DNA from: Colwellia sp. D2M02
GTDB taxonomy: Bacteria; Pseudomonadota; Gammaproteobacteria; Enterobacterales; Alteromonadaceae
Reading direction: 5' to 3'
Assembly (NCBI RefSeq): GCF_018860755.1
Contig: NZ_JAHKPW010000085.1
Location: 11,573-75,572, forward strand
DNA: 64,000 nt
Shown here: one piece after another, positions 17,681 through 28,769 of the stretch
Numbering within the stretch: the stretch's first letter is position 1
Layout: every line of letters starts with the position of its first letter
Program-made: the position numbers and the translations under genes
The notes under the pieces: generated by a model
Database searches by the model: none
Told to the model about the DNA's origin: nothing
Seen by the model: only the letters and a program-made list of their open reading frames with translations

Positions 17681-18598
17681 TTAAAAAGCAGTTGCACTGA
17701 TCTCTTGATATTCGATAGGTGAAGGCTTGTCATCTTCATAAGTAACCCACTCCCACGCATCAACTTGTTTAAAAACTTCTCTTAATAAAAGGTTATTTAA
17801 ACCATGTCCTGATTTAAATGCATTAAGTTCACCTAAAATGCTGGTACCACCCATATAAAGGTCGCCAATAGCATCAAGAATTTTATGCTTCACAAACTCG
17901 TCATCATAACGTAATTCATTTTTATTAAGCATACGGTACTCATCAAGTACAATAGCATTTTCTAAACTTCCGCCTAGCGCTAAGTCATGAGAGCGTAAAA
18001 ACTCAATATCTTTCATAAAGCCAAAAGTACGTGCTCGACTAATTTCTTTAATGAAGGAACAACTAGAGAAGTCCATACTCATAGTCTGGCAAGTGTTGGC
18101 AATTACTGGGTGATCAAATTCTATAGCAAAATTAACCTTAAAACCTTCATAAGGTAATAACTCAGCCCATTTATCACCTTCAGTAACACGTATTGGTTTT
18201 TTAATACGAATAAAACGCTTCGCTGCATTTAGCGTTTCAATACCAACAGATTGAATTAAATAAACAAAAGGTAATGCACTGCCATCCATAATAGGGATTT
18301 CAGGCGCATCAACATCAATAATTAAGTTATCAATACCTAACCCAGCCACAGCTGATAATAAATGTTCGACTGTTGAAACTTTAACTTGTTGTTCATTAAC
18401 TAAGCACGTACATAGCGTAGTTTCACCCACAGCGTCAGGTGTCGCTTTGATATCGACTACGGGATCAAGATCTACTCGTCGAAAAACAATACCAGTGTTT
18501 GCCGGTGCAGGACGGAGAGTAACCTGTACCTTTTCACCTTTATGTAATCCAACGCCAACCGTTGAAACACTACTTTTTAATGTACGTTGCTTAATCAT
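17681..18598 (-). CDS. lpxC: UDP-3-O-acyl-N-acetylglucosamine deacetylase
   Basis: LpxC is the zinc deacetylase for the first committed step of lipid A synthesis. The 305-residue protein has the expected zinc ligands His79 (VEHLLSA) and the HKILDAIGD motif (His and Asp near 238 and 242), plus the catalytic Glu/His pair of the family. The ribosome-binding site GAGG precedes the ATG. It lies downstream of ftsZ with a 386-bp gap, longer than in E. coli, so it may have its own promoter. The C-terminus is not rich in the Ala/Val signal that FtsH recognises in E. coli, although it ends in Ala-Thr-Ala-Phe. Confidence 0.97.
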   Translation of the reverse strand: MIKQRTLKSSVSTVGVGLHKGEKVQVTLRPAPANTGIVFRRVDLDPVVDIKATPDAVGETTLCTCLVNEQQVKVSTVEHLLSAVAGLGIDNLIIDVDAPEIPIMDGSALPFVYLIQSVGIETLNAAKRFIRIKKPIRVTEGDKWAELLPYEGFKVNFAIEFDHPVIANTCQTMSMDFSSCSFIKEISRARTFGFMKDIEFLRSHDLALGGSLENAIVLDEYRMLNKNELRYDDEFVKHKILDAIGDLYMGGTSILGELNAFKSGHGLNNLLLREVFKQVDAWEWVTYEDDKPSPIEYQEISATAF

Positions 18599-18984
18599 AA
18601 TTAGCCTCGATTTATTTACTTTAGCTGATTAGAGCTGTTGCGTGAAAACTTATAACTGCCCTAAGTTTAAGGTTTCAGCGTTAACTATTTTTATAAATAG
18701 CAAAGACTGTTACCGTAAAAATGCAAACTTAGTTACCTTTATTGATAAAAAGGGAGTGCAAACAAATCAAATAATGACGTGCTTACTATTACTTTTCATA
18801 AACAAAGTACGACAAAATATAAATAGCTCTATTTAATGGGCGCGTAATATACCAAAAAAAAGTGTATAAATCAAAAAACACCTCTTAGTGGACATACCAC
18901 TTGCACAATAAATTATCACTTATACCTTTAGCATAGCGCTAACAATATGTTACTTTCTACTACAAATATGTAGTAAAAATGTAG
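18599..18984 (-). other. 386-bp intergenic region between ftsZ and lpxC
   Basis: No gene is seen. A short hairpin (AGTGG/CCACT, 18887-18901) followed on the minus strand by six T after eight bases could end ftsZ transcripts. A second palindrome TACTACA/TGTAGTA lies at 18958-18975, next to the ftsZ stop. The rest is AT-rich and presumably holds the lpxC promoter, but no promoter stood out. Confidence 0.4.
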
Positions 18985-20139
18985 CTAGTCTGCTTGTTTA
19001 CGCAAAAATGCTGGTATATCTAAATAGTTTTCTAAGTCCGTTGCCGCAACTTTCTGCACATTACTATCGGTCATGGCAACAGTTTCAGTAGCAACTTGTG
19101 GTGCTGCTGGTGTGTAATCACTACCAACCACTTTTTGCTCTGCCATTGGCATAGGGTTAACCAGCGTAATATCAGGTTTGCTTTCTGCGCCAATACCCGT
19201 TGCAACAACCGTTACACGTAACTCGTCACTCATATCCATATCGATAACCGCACCAACAACAACGGTCGCATTTTCAGAAGCAAATGCTTTAACTGCATTA
19301 CCAACGGTTTCAAATTCATCGATGCTGATATCCATGCCTGCGGTAATATTAACTAAAATACCACGAGCACCAGCTAAGTCGACATCTTCAAGTAATGGGC
19401 TAGAAATAGCTGCATCTGCCGCTTCTTGAGCACGGTCATCACCTGATGCGGTACCAGACCCCATCATCGCAGTACCCATTTCAGACATAACGGTACGCAC
19501 ATCGGCAAAATCGACATTGATTAAACCTGGACGAGTAATTAACTCAGCAATACCTTGTACTGCACCTAATAAAACATTGTTTGCCGCTTTAAATGCGTCA
19601 AGCAAGCTTGTACCTGGGCCTAATACTTTCAATAATTTTTCGTTAGGAATAGTGATTAAAGAATCAACGTTTTTAGCTAAAAACTCGATACCTTGGTCAG
19701 CATAATTCATACGTTTTTTCCCTTCAAAAGGGAACGGTTTAGTGACAACCGCAACGGTTAAAATGCCCATTTCTTTGGCAATTTCAGCCACTACTGGTGC
19801 AGCACCAGTACCAGTACCGCCACCCATGCCAGCAGCAATAAAGATCATATCAGCACCTTGAATAGCTTGCTTTATAGTTTCTCTATCTTCTTCTGCAGCA
19901 CAGCGCCCAATTTCAGGGTTAGCACCAGCACCTAAGCCTTTGGTAACATCTGCACCTAACTGTAAGGTAACATTAGCTGATGAATTGCGTAGTGCCTGAG
20001 AGTCGGTGTTTGCTGTAATAAACTCAACACCTTCTATCGTTTGTGACACCATGTGTTCAACAGCATTACCACCGCCGCCGCCAACGCCGATAACTTTAAT
20101 TACCGCTTCTTCGTTATGATCTTCCATCAATTCGAACAT
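18985..20139 (-). CDS. ftsZ: Cell division protein FtsZ
   Basis: FtsZ is the tubulin-like GTPase that forms the division ring. The start is set at the ATG giving MFELMEDHN (384 residues) because GGAGAG lies 6-7 nt before it; an upstream in-frame TTG would add eight residues. The tubulin signature GGGTGTG is near residue 105, the T7-loop region [11 protein letters not shown] is intact, and a variable linker leads to the C-terminal peptide [11 protein letters not shown], which contacts FtsA, ZipA, ZapD and MinC. It follows ftsA by 63 bp. Confidence 0.98.
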   Translation of the reverse strand: MFELMEDHNEEAVIKVIGVGGGGGNAVEHMVSQTIEGVEFITANTDSQALRNSSANVTLQLGADVTKGLGAGANPEIGRCAAEEDRETIKQAIQGADMIFIAAGMGGGTGTGAAPVVAEIAKEMGILTVAVVTKPFPFEGKKRMNYADQGIEFLAKNVDSLITIPNEKLLKVLGPGTSLLDAFKAANNVLLGAVQGIAELITRPGLINVDFADVRTVMSEMGTAMMGSGTASGDDRAQEAADAAISSPLLEDVDLAGARGILVNITAGMDISIDEFETVGNAVKAFASENATVVVGAVIDMDMSDELRVTVVATGIGAESKPDITLVNPMPMAEQKVVGSDYTPAAPQVATETVAMTDSNVQKVAATDLENYLDIPAFLRKQAD

Positions 20140-20202
20140 TTCATCTCTCCGTTTTACTAACAATACTTAAATTTACAAATTAAACGTTAAGTTTTCAGGC
20201 AA

Positions 20203-21438
20203 TTAAAACTCGCCTTTAAACCACGCATGTACTCGTGTCCATAAACTTGCAACACTATCGTTTTTACTTGTTTCACTTATGGCTTCACTATTGGCTTGTA
20301 AGCCATAATGTAAAAGTCCTACAACAGTGGCATAGCTAGGGTCATTAACATATTCTTTCAAGCCCTGCACTGCTAGCGGTGCCGCTATACGTACTGGCAT
20401 TTGAAAAATTTCTTCGGCAAACTCAACAACCCCTTCCATTTTTGCAGTGCCGCCGGTTAAGACATAACCTGCAGCAATTTGATCTTCTAGACCTGATTCA
20501 CGAATTTCATCTTGAATCAGCTCAAACAATTCTTGATATCTTGGCTCTACAACTTCCGATAACGTATGGCGAGACATAGAACGCGCAGGACGTCCGCCAA
20601 CACTTGGCACATCAATACTCTCTTCCATACTGACTAATTCTTTTAACGCGCAAGCATATTGCACCTTAATGTCTTCAGCGTGACTTAATGGTGTTCTAAA
20701 TATTTTCGCAATATCACTAGTAACTTGATTACCTGCCACTGGAATAACTGCGGTATGGCGTAAAGCTCCACCAATAAAAACCGAAATATCCATAGTACCT
20801 GCGCCCATATCTACCACGCAAATACCTAGTTCTTTTTCATCTTCTGTTAATACCGCATAACTCGAGGCCAGTGCTGAAAATATTAATTGATCCGCTTTTA
20901 AGTCACAGCGTTCAACACATTTAACTAAATTTTTTGCCATGTCATTAGCACAAGTAACAATATGAACTTTTGCTTCCATACGTACGCCAGACATACCAAT
21001 AGGACTTTTAATACCGTCTTGGCAATCAATGCTATATTCTTGTGGCAGTACGTGTAACATACGACGCTCTGCAGAAATAGGCACCGAGCGAGCAGTGTGA
21101 ATAACGTTATCTACATCTTCTTGCGTTACTTCAGTGTCGTTAACGGGCACCATGCCATTTTCATTTTGGCAACTTATATGTTTACCCGATATACCTAAAT
21201 AAATAGAGCTAATTTGACAAGCAGCCATCAATTCAGCTTCGTTAATCGCTCGCTGTACAGATTGAATAACTAAATTAAGATCGTTAACGCCACCTTTGTC
21301 CATACCGCGTGCTAATTGATTACCAACACCAACAATACTTAATTGATTGTCAGGTGTAATCTCACCTACCGCGACCGAAATCTTTGAGGTGCCGATATCA
21401 AGACCAACGACTAATTTTCTTTCTGCTGCTTTAGACAT
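20203..21438 (-). CDS. ftsA: Cell division protein FtsA
   Basis: FtsA is the actin-like protein that tethers FtsZ to the inner membrane and signals to the late divisome. The 411-residue protein has the actin-fold nucleotide motifs VVGLDIGTSKI at the start, VVDMGAGTMD in the middle and VLTGGTAKMEG near the end. The C-terminal amphipathic membrane-targeting helix is visible as SLWTRVHAWFKGEF. It overlaps ftsQ by 8 bp and precedes ftsZ, the usual ftsQ-ftsA-ftsZ order. Confidence 0.98.
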   Translation of the reverse strand: MSKAAERKLVVGLDIGTSKISVAVGEITPDNQLSIVGVGNQLARGMDKGGVNDLNLVIQSVQRAINEAELMAACQISSIYLGISGKHISCQNENGMVPVNDTEVTQEDVDNVIHTARSVPISAERRMLHVLPQEYSIDCQDGIKSPIGMSGVRMEAKVHIVTCANDMAKNLVKCVERCDLKADQLIFSALASSYAVLTEDEKELGICVVDMGAGTMDISVFIGGALRHTAVIPVAGNQVTSDIAKIFRTPLSHAEDIKVQYACALKELVSMEESIDVPSVGGRPARSMSRHTLSEVVEPRYQELFELIQDEIRESGLEDQIAAGYVLTGGTAKMEGVVEFAEEIFQMPVRIAAPLAVQGLKEYVNDPSYATVVGLLHYGLQANSEAISETSKNDSVASLWTRVHAWFKGEF

Positions 21439-22252
21439 TAAACTCTATCTCTGAATTATTATTTTTAGTTTGCTCGCTGATGGTTTTCCAACCAACAGCC
21501 AATCCTGTATCATACCGCAGATCTATGTAATCAACTGCCTGATTTTTATCTTTTTCTACAATTATTTTTGCTTTAAGTCGTTCTTTTATCATCGGGTAAG
21601 CATCCATAAAACGTTGAATGCGCTCAACGCGTTCTTCTCGCCCTAAATTTAAGGTAACACCATCATCAAGTGTTAACTGCCAAGAAAAGCGCTCTGTCAA
21701 TATAAGCTCATCAATACTAAGGCTTTTATAGTCAAGTAACGAGTTTAAATTACGGTAGTTTTCTAGCGCAATATGTTCTGTACCTTCAGGGCCAAAAAAA
21801 CTTGGTAAATAGTGTTTAATCCTTGAAGCATCTGCTTGAAAAACATGTCCTGATTGACTAAGTAAGAAATCACCATTCCATAATGCAACCGGTTTTTGGT
21901 CAACAACATATATTTTCAACTCATTCGGCCACTCTTTTCTTACTGCAACCGAGTAAACCCAAGGCAATGCCAATACTTGTGTTTGCACTTGGTCGACATC
22001 AAGCTTAAAGAAGTTGCCTAGATCAACATGCTCTATTGCTTTAGCAATATCACTTCGTTGGCTATATGGCATTTCCCCAGAAATAACAATTGAGGTTACC
22101 GGTACACTTTCTTGTGCCATAAAGCGCTGAGAAAGCCACCAAGCTAAAGTGATAAAGCTAAAAACCACCACTAAAAAAAACAATAAACCAATACCAAAAG
22201 AAAACGATGTTCCTTGGTAGGGGCTATTGATTGGTTTAGTGTTGTTTGTCAT
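21431..22252 (-). CDS. ftsQ: Cell division protein FtsQ
   Basis: FtsQ is the bitopic divisome protein that binds FtsB and FtsL in the periplasm. The 273-residue protein has a short cytoplasmic tail, one membrane helix at about 20-42, and a POTRA domain from about 50 (VTSIVISGEMPYSQRSDI) leading into the beta domain that includes WPNELKIYVVDQKPVALWN. It follows ddl by 44 bp and overlaps ftsA by 8 bp. Sequence and context agree. Confidence 0.96.
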   Translation of the reverse strand: MTNNTKPINSPYQGTSFSFGIGLLFFLVVVFSFITLAWWLSQRFMAQESVPVTSIVISGEMPYSQRSDIAKAIEHVDLGNFFKLDVDQVQTQVLALPWVYSVAVRKEWPNELKIYVVDQKPVALWNGDFLLSQSGHVFQADASRIKHYLPSFFGPEGTEHIALENYRNLNSLLDYKSLSIDELILTERFSWQLTLDDGVTLNLGREERVERIQRFMDAYPMIKERLKAKIIVEKDKNQAVDYIDLRYDTGLAVGWKTISEQTKNNNSEIEFNV

Positions 22253-22296
22253 TAATTACTTACCTGTTTTTCATTATTAATTTAATTAAAATATTC

Positions 22297-23256
22297 TTAA
22301 GCGGGTTCGCTCAGTAATAATATTTGCGTTACTAACTCGCTAAAACTTAAACCGTGCACTTTAGCTGACTTGGGTACTAATGATGTTTCTGTCATACCTG
22401 GCACTGTATTGACTTCAAGTAATTGCCATATTCCGTCACTATTACGCATTACATCAACACGTCCCCAGCCTTGCGCATTAGTTGCTTTAAAAGCTTGTAA
22501 TGCTAATCGTTGAATTTCGGCCTCATCATCAGCACTTAAACCACTCGGGCAATGGTATTGCGTGGTAGTTGACTGATATTTAGCTTCATAATCATAAAAC
22601 TCTCGCGGTGTTTCCATATGAATTGATGGCAGTGCCTGGTTGCCTAAAATAGCAACAGTGTACTCTGGCCCTTCAATCCATGCTTCAAGCAAAACTTGTT
22701 GGTCAAAGCTAAACGCTTCAATAAGCGCATTATTTAACTGCTCAACTGTTTTAGCTTGCGCCATACCAATACTTGAGCCTTCATTAGCCGGCTTGACCAT
22801 GATACGACCACCAAGGTCCGTCAATATTTGCGCTAACGGCAAATCGGCGAAATCATCTTTATTAACCACAGTAAATGGCGCTGTTGGCAAATCATTCGCT
22901 TTAAATATTTGTTTACTGCGCACTTTGTCCATAGAAAGCGCAGAGCCTAAAACTTTAGAGCCGGTATAGGGAATATTTAAGTATTCAAGTGCGCCTTGCA
23001 AACAGCCATCTTCACCACCACGGCCATGTAGGGCAATAAAAACACGATCTATTTCTTTAGTGCTTAATTCGCTCAATGGTAATAATTTGGTATCAATAAG
23101 CTCAACATTAAATCCAGCTGCAGTTAACCCTTTAGCAACCGCGATGCCTGAGTTCAATGAAACGTCACGCTCAGCTGAGTTGCCACCGTATAATACGGCA
23201 ACTTTATCTTGCTTAATTTTATCAAGTTGCTGACTTTGTTTTGTTGTTAGTTTCAT
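22297..23256 (-). CDS. ddl: D-alanine--D-alanine ligase
   Basis: Ddl joins two D-alanines to make the dipeptide added by MurF. The 319-residue ATP-grasp protein has the N-terminal [17 protein letters not shown] segment, the HGRGGEDG motif, the P-loop-like [11 protein letters not shown] and the catalytic C-terminal part with [14 protein letters not shown]. It lies between murC and ftsQ, the ddlB position of the dcw cluster. The product context supports peptidoglycan synthesis rather than another ATP-grasp role. Confidence 0.97.
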   Translation of the reverse strand: MKLTTKQSQQLDKIKQDKVAVLYGGNSAERDVSLNSGIAVAKGLTAAGFNVELIDTKLLPLSELSTKEIDRVFIALHGRGGEDGCLQGALEYLNIPYTGSKVLGSALSMDKVRSKQIFKANDLPTAPFTVVNKDDFADLPLAQILTDLGGRIMVKPANEGSSIGMAQAKTVEQLNNALIEAFSFDQQVLLEAWIEGPEYTVAILGNQALPSIHMETPREFYDYEAKYQSTTTQYHCPSGLSADDEAEIQRLALQAFKATNAQGWGRVDVMRNSDGIWQLLEVNTVPGMTETSLVPKSAKVHGLSFSELVTQILLLSEPA

Positions 23257-23304
23257 CTTCTATTTGTTCACTTAAGTTATACAATCAGTTTTATTAGTTA
23301 AAAG

Positions 23305-24756
23305 TTAGACGTTTAATAATTCATGAGCCGCTAAGTTTCGCGCCACTAAGCCGATACTTCCTGCGCCTTGCGTAATAACCATGTCATTATCTTGTAGCTG
23401 TGCGGCTATTAACTCAGGTAACTTCTCAGCATCACTAACATAAACAGGCTCTATTTGACCTCGTTGACGAATAGATCTTGCTAAGCTTTTACTATCTGCT
23501 GACGCAAGTGGCGTTTCACCTGCAGCATAAACATCTAATAGAAATAAGCAGTCGACCTCTGATAGCACTTCAACAAAATCTTCATATAAATCACGTGTTC
23601 GAGAATAACGATGTGGTTGAAATACCATGACTAAACGTTTTTCTGGCCAACCTGCTCGCATAGCTAAAATAGTCGCTTTTACTTCACTTGGGTGATGACC
23701 ATAATCATCAACTAAGACCATTTTTCCTGCGCCAGTAGATAAGTCAGCTAGTTGTTCAAAGCGTCGACCAATTCCAGCAAAGTCAACTAATGCTTGGCAA
23801 ATAGCATCATCACTAACGCCTTCATCTTTTGCTACGGCAACACCCGCTAATGCATTAAGTACGTTATGTTGTCCAGGTAAGTTAACGCTCATATCCAGCG
23901 GTGCTTGCCCATCAACTTCAACCGTAAAATGACTCACACTACCGTCTTGCTGATAATTTACTGCTCGAATATCGGCATCTTCTGAAAAACCGTAGGTGAT
24001 CACTTGACGAGAAATTCGCGGCAATAACTCTCTTACAACAGGATTATCAATACACACCACAGCTAAGCCATAAAAAGGTAAGTTGTGTAAGAAATCGATA
24101 TAGGTATCTTTTAACTTTTCAAAGTCACCTTGATAAGTTTCCATATGATCGGCATCAATATTGGTAATTACCGCAACCATAGGTTGTAAATGTAAGAATG
24201 ACGCATCACTTTCATCAGCTTCTGCCACTAAATAGCGACTACTGCCTAAGCGAGCATTAGTGCCTGCGCTATTAAGTAATCCACCAATAACAAAAGTAGG
24301 GTCAAGCTGTCCTTGGGCAAAGATACTCGCAATCAAGCTCGTGGTAGTTGTTTTACCGTGAGTTCCCGCAATAGCAATACCATGGCGAAAACGCATTAGC
24401 TCAGCTAACATTTCAGCACGACGAACAATAGGAATTCGCCTCTCTTTTGCAGCAATAATTTCAGGGTTATCTAAATCAATAGCGGTTGAAACTACAATAA
24501 CGCTAGCGCCGTCAATATTGTCAGCTTGATGACCAATAACAATACTAGCGCCTAAGGTAACCAATCTTTTTACAACTTGATTTTCACCAATATCTGAACC
24601 TGATATTTGATAACCTTCATTTAATAATACTTCGGCAATACCGCCCATACCTGCGCCGCCAATACCAACAAAGTGAATACGCTTTACACGGCGCATTTCA
24701 GGTATCTGCATTACATGCTTTTTCATCGTATTGTTCAGGGTTGTATGCTTATTCAT
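23305..24756 (-). CDS. murC: UDP-N-acetylmuramate--L-alanine ligase MurC
   Basis: MurC adds L-Ala to UDP-MurNAc, the first amino acid of the stem peptide. The 483-residue protein has the N-terminal UDP-binding [11 protein letters not shown] motif at about 29-39, the ATP P-loop [10 protein letters not shown], the central EADESDASF motif with catalytic residues, and the C-terminal DDYGHHPSE segment of Mur ligases. Its start overlaps the murG stop by 4 bp (ATGA), and the first 20 residues are a poorly conserved extension, so a shorter start is possible. Confidence 0.97.
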   Translation of the reverse strand: MNKHTTLNNTMKKHVMQIPEMRRVKRIHFVGIGGAGMGGIAEVLLNEGYQISGSDIGENQVVKRLVTLGASIVIGHQADNIDGASVIVVSTAIDLDNPEIIAAKERRIPIVRRAEMLAELMRFRHGIAIAGTHGKTTTTSLIASIFAQGQLDPTFVIGGLLNSAGTNARLGSSRYLVAEADESDASFLHLQPMVAVITNIDADHMETYQGDFEKLKDTYIDFLHNLPFYGLAVVCIDNPVVRELLPRISRQVITYGFSEDADIRAVNYQQDGSVSHFTVEVDGQAPLDMSVNLPGQHNVLNALAGVAVAKDEGVSDDAICQALVDFAGIGRRFEQLADLSTGAGKMVLVDDYGHHPSEVKATILAMRAGWPEKRLVMVFQPHRYSRTRDLYEDFVEVLSEVDCLFLLDVYAAGETPLASADSKSLARSIRQRGQIEPVYVSDAEKLPELIAAQLQDNDMVITQGAGSIGLVARNLAAHELLNV

Positions 24757-25940
24757 TTTATCTCTTTCTTATTTGGGTCTAACGACTTAGTAACATTTTT
24801 AACCGCGATATCTTGTGACAAGCGACTTGGTGCTAAAAGTTGTTGACATAAATTCGCAACCTTAACGGTTGCTTGACCATCAGCGGCATTTGCCGCTGCT
24901 TCAGCCATTAAAGTCAGTTTACTGGTTTCGGTAAAAAGCGCTGTTAGCATGTTCGTTAAACTGTGTTCATTAAATTCTACTTGCGCTAGCAATTTAGCAG
25001 CGCCGCAATTCACTAAATAATGTGCATTCTTCGTTTGATGGTCATCAACCGCATGAGGTAAAGGCACAAAAATAGCAGGCGTTGCTGCCATGGCGAGCTC
25101 AGATACAGTTAATGCACCCGCTCGACAAATAACAATATCAGCCCAGGCGTAAGCGGCTGCCATGTCATGAATAAACTCATCTACTTTTATTGCATCATGG
25201 CTTTGTTGCTTAATCAGCGCGCTATCATAAGCGTTAAGTACTTGCTCAGCATTGCCTTTGCCGGTTTGATGCCAAATAGCAACATTATCAAATCGCTCTT
25301 GTAAACTCTTAACGCTTGCAGGTAGTGTATTATTTAAAACCTGCGCCCCTAAACTACCACCAACAATTAATATATTACGTGTGCCTGTTGCTTTAACATC
25401 GGCCACTTGTCCGATACTTGCTCGTAACGGGTTACCTACAACCTCAGCATTAACGTTATTGCTAAATGCATTAGGAAATGCGCAACAAACTTTATTAGCA
25501 AACTTTGCTAATAATCGATTAGTTAAACCTGCCGCCGCATTTTGCTCATGTACCAATAATGGAATACCGCTAAGCCAAGCAGCGATTCCGCCAGGTGCGC
25601 TAGCGTAGCCGCCCATACCTAAAACCACATCAGGCTTAATTTCTTTAAGTACTTTACGTGCTTGCCATATAGCTTTAAACAACTTAAATGGTGTAGCTAA
25701 ACGTGTTAACAAACCTTTATGGCGTACGCCGCCAATAGTAATAAAGCTAATTTCATAACCATGCTCAGGTACAATGTGAGCTTCCATTTTATCTGCCGTA
25801 CCTAACCAGTGTATATTCCAGCCTTGGGCTTTTAATTGATCGGCAACAGCTAGCCCTGGGAAAATATGTCCACCTGTACCACCTGCCATTATTAATAATG
25901 TTGGTTGATGTGGGGCTTGGTTATTATTAAGGTGCGTCAT
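24753..25940 (-). CDS. murG: UDP-GlcNAc transferase MurG (makes lipid II)
   Basis: MurG transfers GlcNAc from UDP-GlcNAc to lipid I on the cytoplasmic face. The 395-residue GT-B protein has the first glycine loop [12 protein letters not shown] (about 18-29), the second loop [11 protein letters not shown], the third [10 protein letters not shown] and the donor-site segment [15 protein letters not shown]. The N-terminal 13 residues and the C-terminal 20 are extra relative to E. coli (355 residues). It overlaps ftsW by 14 bp and murC by 4 bp. Confidence 0.97.
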   Translation of the reverse strand: MTHLNNNQAPHQPTLLIMAGGTGGHIFPGLAVADQLKAQGWNIHWLGTADKMEAHIVPEHGYEISFITIGGVRHKGLLTRLATPFKLFKAIWQARKVLKEIKPDVVLGMGGYASAPGGIAAWLSGIPLLVHEQNAAAGLTNRLLAKFANKVCCAFPNAFSNNVNAEVVGNPLRASIGQVADVKATGTRNILIVGGSLGAQVLNNTLPASVKSLQERFDNVAIWHQTGKGNAEQVLNAYDSALIKQQSHDAIKVDEFIHDMAAAYAWADIVICRAGALTVSELAMAATPAIFVPLPHAVDDHQTKNAHYLVNCGAAKLLAQVEFNEHSLTNMLTALFTETSKLTLMAEAAANAADGQATVKVANLCQQLLAPSRLSQDIAVKNVTKSLDPNKKEIK

Positions 25941-27258
25941 GTGCTAACACCTCATCTTGCTGTTTCTGATTTTTACTCTTTTTAGGCGTACTAGTCGCTT
26001 GAATGCTTTGTAAACGTATTTCATGGTCGATGCGGATTAAAATAACCAAGGCTAAGGTCATTACAATCATTGAACTACCGCCATAACTGATTAATGGCAT
26101 AGTTAATCCTTTAGTTGGCACGATACCGGCACTTGCGCCAATATTAACGCCAGCCTGAAAACACATCCAAATACCAATCGCGTAAGCAAAAAAACCTTCA
26201 AAATATTTTTCTTTACTTAAAGCGCGCTTACCTAACATCAACGCTTTAAATACCAATACCATACTTAATATTAAAATAACGCTAATGCCGACAAAACCGA
26301 ACTCTTCAGCGAGCACCGCCATAACAAAGTCGGTATGCGCTTCAGGTAAATACGCTAACTTTTGAATACTATTACCAAGCCCTTGACCAAACACTTCACC
26401 TCGGCCATAGGCCATTAATGACTGCGTTAATTGATATCCACTGCCAAAAGGGTCTTGCCACGGGTCTAAAAAGCTCGTAACCCTGCGCCAGCGATAGGGC
26501 TCAAAAATAGCCAATAGTGATAATAATGTTACGCCAACAGCAGCCAGCCCCAAAAACTGCCATAACTTTGCGCCCGCTAAAAATAACAAACCAAAGGTCG
26601 TTACAAACATAACAATAATGGTGCCTAAGTCAGGCTGAAGTAAGAGCAGTGAGGCTAGAATAGCAAAAACAATAAGTGGCTTAACAAAACCTTTAATATT
26701 TTCCATTACTTGGTCACGACGGCGCACCAAGTAAGCGGCTAAATAACAAAAGAAAAACAGCTTAGCGGGCTCTGCTGCTTGTACTGTTATTGGGCCAATT
26801 ACAATCCAGCGTGTTGAACCATTAACTTCACGACCGATCAATAGCACCACGATTAATAATAAAATCCCAAAGCCTAGCAGGTAGCCACTATTTTTATGCC
26901 ACCACGACATTGGGATTTGTAAGGCAACTGCTGCGATTACTATGCTTAAGCAGATATAAATACCGTGACGGACCACAAAATGAAATGGATTATTAAAAAG
27001 ATTTTCTCCAACAGGAATCGAAGAGGTAGCCACCATGACTAAGCCAAGCATATACATAGTTAAACCAAGTACCACGAAGCCACGATCGAAAGTGGCTGTA
27101 CTATAAGGCGCGGGGGCTGCACTAAAACGATTGAACCATAGCGGCAATTGCACTTGAAAAAAGTTACCCACATTGCGCTTTGCATTGTTGGCGGTATTGT
27201 CAGCTTTTGCTGGCTCTACTACTTTGGTTAATTCAGCCGATTCAACGATTGACATCAC
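25927..27258 (-). CDS. ftsW: Lipid II polymerase FtsW (SEDS family)
   Basis: FtsW is the SEDS-family glycosyltransferase of the divisome, working with the transpeptidase FtsI. The 443-residue protein has a cytoplasmic N-terminus of about 50 residues, about ten membrane helices, and the SEDS motifs PAKLFFFCYLAAYL, LLLLQPDLGT (with the catalytic Asp), and the C-terminal GLTMPLISYGGSS. It overlaps murD by 17 bp and murG by 14 bp. Position in the dcw cluster marks it as FtsW and not RodA. Confidence 0.96.
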   Translation of the reverse strand: MMSIVESAELTKVVEPAKADNTANNAKRNVGNFFQVQLPLWFNRFSAAPAPYSTATFDRGFVVLGLTMYMLGLVMVATSSIPVGENLFNNPFHFVVRHGIYICLSIVIAAVALQIPMSWWHKNSGYLLGFGILLLIVVLLIGREVNGSTRWIVIGPITVQAAEPAKLFFFCYLAAYLVRRRDQVMENIKGFVKPLIVFAILASLLLLQPDLGTIIVMFVTTFGLLFLAGAKLWQFLGLAAVGVTLLSLLAIFEPYRWRRVTSFLDPWQDPFGSGYQLTQSLMAYGRGEVFGQGLGNSIQKLAYLPEAHTDFVMAVLAEEFGFVGISVILILSMVLVFKALMLGKRALSKEKYFEGFFAYAIGIWMCFQAGVNIGASAGIVPTKGLTMPLISYGGSSMIVMTLALVILIRIDHEIRLQSIQATSTPKKSKNQKQQDEVLAHDAP

Positions 27259-28717
27259 AAACCTCCGTTGGTTGCGATACCTGTACTAAGTGCATAAATT
27301 GATTACCGCGTTCAACAAAATTTTTGAACATATCAATGCTGGCACAAGCAGGAGAAAGTAATACCATATCTCCTTTTTTTGCTATTGCTTTAGCCCGAGT
27401 TAACGCTTCAGCTAAATTATTAACTTGAATGGTGTTATCTACTAGCGCTGCTATTTTATCGCCATCTTTACCGAAGGTGATTAACTGGCTCACTTGTTGA
27501 GTAAGTAAAGGTTTAAGCACCGAGAAGTCAGCACCTTTACCATCTCCACCTGCAATGAGAATAAGTTGTTGAGAAGCTAAATTTAACGTTTGTGATAACC
27601 CGTCAATAGCAGCGAGTGTTGCGCCAACATTAGTAGCCTTTGAATCGTTAATCCATTGAATTCCATCAATTGAATGAACACGCTGACATCGATGCGCTAA
27701 GCCAGAAAAATTCGGTAATTGCTCTATCATTGCTGTTAACGACCAACCCGCACTGTAACCTAATGCTAGCGCCGCCAAATAATTCATCGCATTGTGCATA
27801 CCTGCTAAAGGTAACTTAGCTACTTCAATTAACTGCTGCTCACCAAACATCAGTGTTGCTGTATTATTAACACCTATAAAATCAACACCAAAATGCCCCT
27901 CTTTGGGTTTATCTCTACCAAAAGAAATACTCTGTGATAACGCTGGTAAATTGGCAGCTAACGTATACGTGGCAGCATCATTACGATTAATGATGTTATA
28001 GTGCGATTGCTGATAAATGCGTTGTTTAATTTCTTGATAATTAGCTAAAGTAAGATGGCGATCTAAATGATCGTCACTAACATTAAGTACTGTTGCCGCA
28101 ATGGCACGCATGCTCTTTAAGGTTTCAAGCTGAAAACTTGATAACTCTAAAATCAATAACTCAGGATGATTTGACTCACTTTTCTGCTCATTCAATGAGA
28201 GCAGATCAAGTACTGGTTGGCCAATATTACCGCCTAATTGCGCATTAACCCCCAACGCTTCGGCTAAGTGAGCTAAGAGTGAAACAACCGTGGATTTACC
28301 GTTAGAGCCTGTAACGGCTAATATTTTGATCGGCTGAGCTTGTTCATTATTAAGCTGACAAAATAATTCAACATCACCAATCACTTGGCAACTTGAACTG
28401 ATTAACTCATTAATGCCGCTTTTATCTAAATCAATACCAGGACTAACAATAATGATATCGGCATTAGCAATTAATGTTTGTTGCCAGCTGCCAGTATGTA
28501 ATGAAACCACTGGCTGATTTTCGTTGCTGACTTGAGGATTAATAAATTCATTGATAAAAGCTTGTTGCTGAGCTTTATCACTAAAGGGCATTTCTCGAGA
28601 ATCGTTAACTGCAAATGATAAGCCGTGTTTGTGCAAGAATCGGACACAGGATACCCCTGTTAGTCCCAACCCTAACACTAGCACTTGCTTGTTTTTCATA
28701 GCAGTGATTACCGACAT
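27242..28717 (-). CDS. murD: UDP-MurNAc-L-alanine--D-glutamate ligase MurD
   Basis: MurD adds D-Glu to UDP-MurNAc-L-Ala. The 491-residue protein has the N-terminal Rossmann-like VLVLGLGLTGVSC motif, the ATP loop AVTGSNGKSTVVSLL, the central LELSSFQLE and NVSDDHLDRH motifs, and the C-terminal IAGGDGKGADF segment. An internal ATG six codons in is an alternative start (closer to the family start), but the first ATG is kept here. It sits between mraY and ftsW. Confidence 0.97.
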   Translation of the reverse strand: MSVITAMKNKQVLVLGLGLTGVSCVRFLHKHGLSFAVNDSREMPFSDKAQQQAFINEFINPQVSNENQPVVSLHTGSWQQTLIANADIIIVSPGIDLDKSGINELISSSCQVIGDVELFCQLNNEQAQPIKILAVTGSNGKSTVVSLLAHLAEALGVNAQLGGNIGQPVLDLLSLNEQKSESNHPELLILELSSFQLETLKSMRAIAATVLNVSDDHLDRHLTLANYQEIKQRIYQQSHYNIINRNDAATYTLAANLPALSQSISFGRDKPKEGHFGVDFIGVNNTATLMFGEQQLIEVAKLPLAGMHNAMNYLAALALGYSAGWSLTAMIEQLPNFSGLAHRCQRVHSIDGIQWINDSKATNVGATLAAIDGLSQTLNLASQQLILIAGGDGKGADFSVLKPLLTQQVSQLITFGKDGDKIAALVDNTIQVNNLAEALTRAKAIAKKGDMVLLSPACASIDMFKNFVERGNQFMHLVQVSQPTEVCDVNR

Positions 28718-28769
28718 ATATTTACGTTACCCTTACCTTTATCAATTTTTACATCTTTGTAAGTTGCGA

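Noticed and set aside
18683-18700. Palindrome CTATTTTTATAAATAG before lpxC as an operator
   Set aside because: Low-complexity A/T symmetry is expected by chance in this composition.
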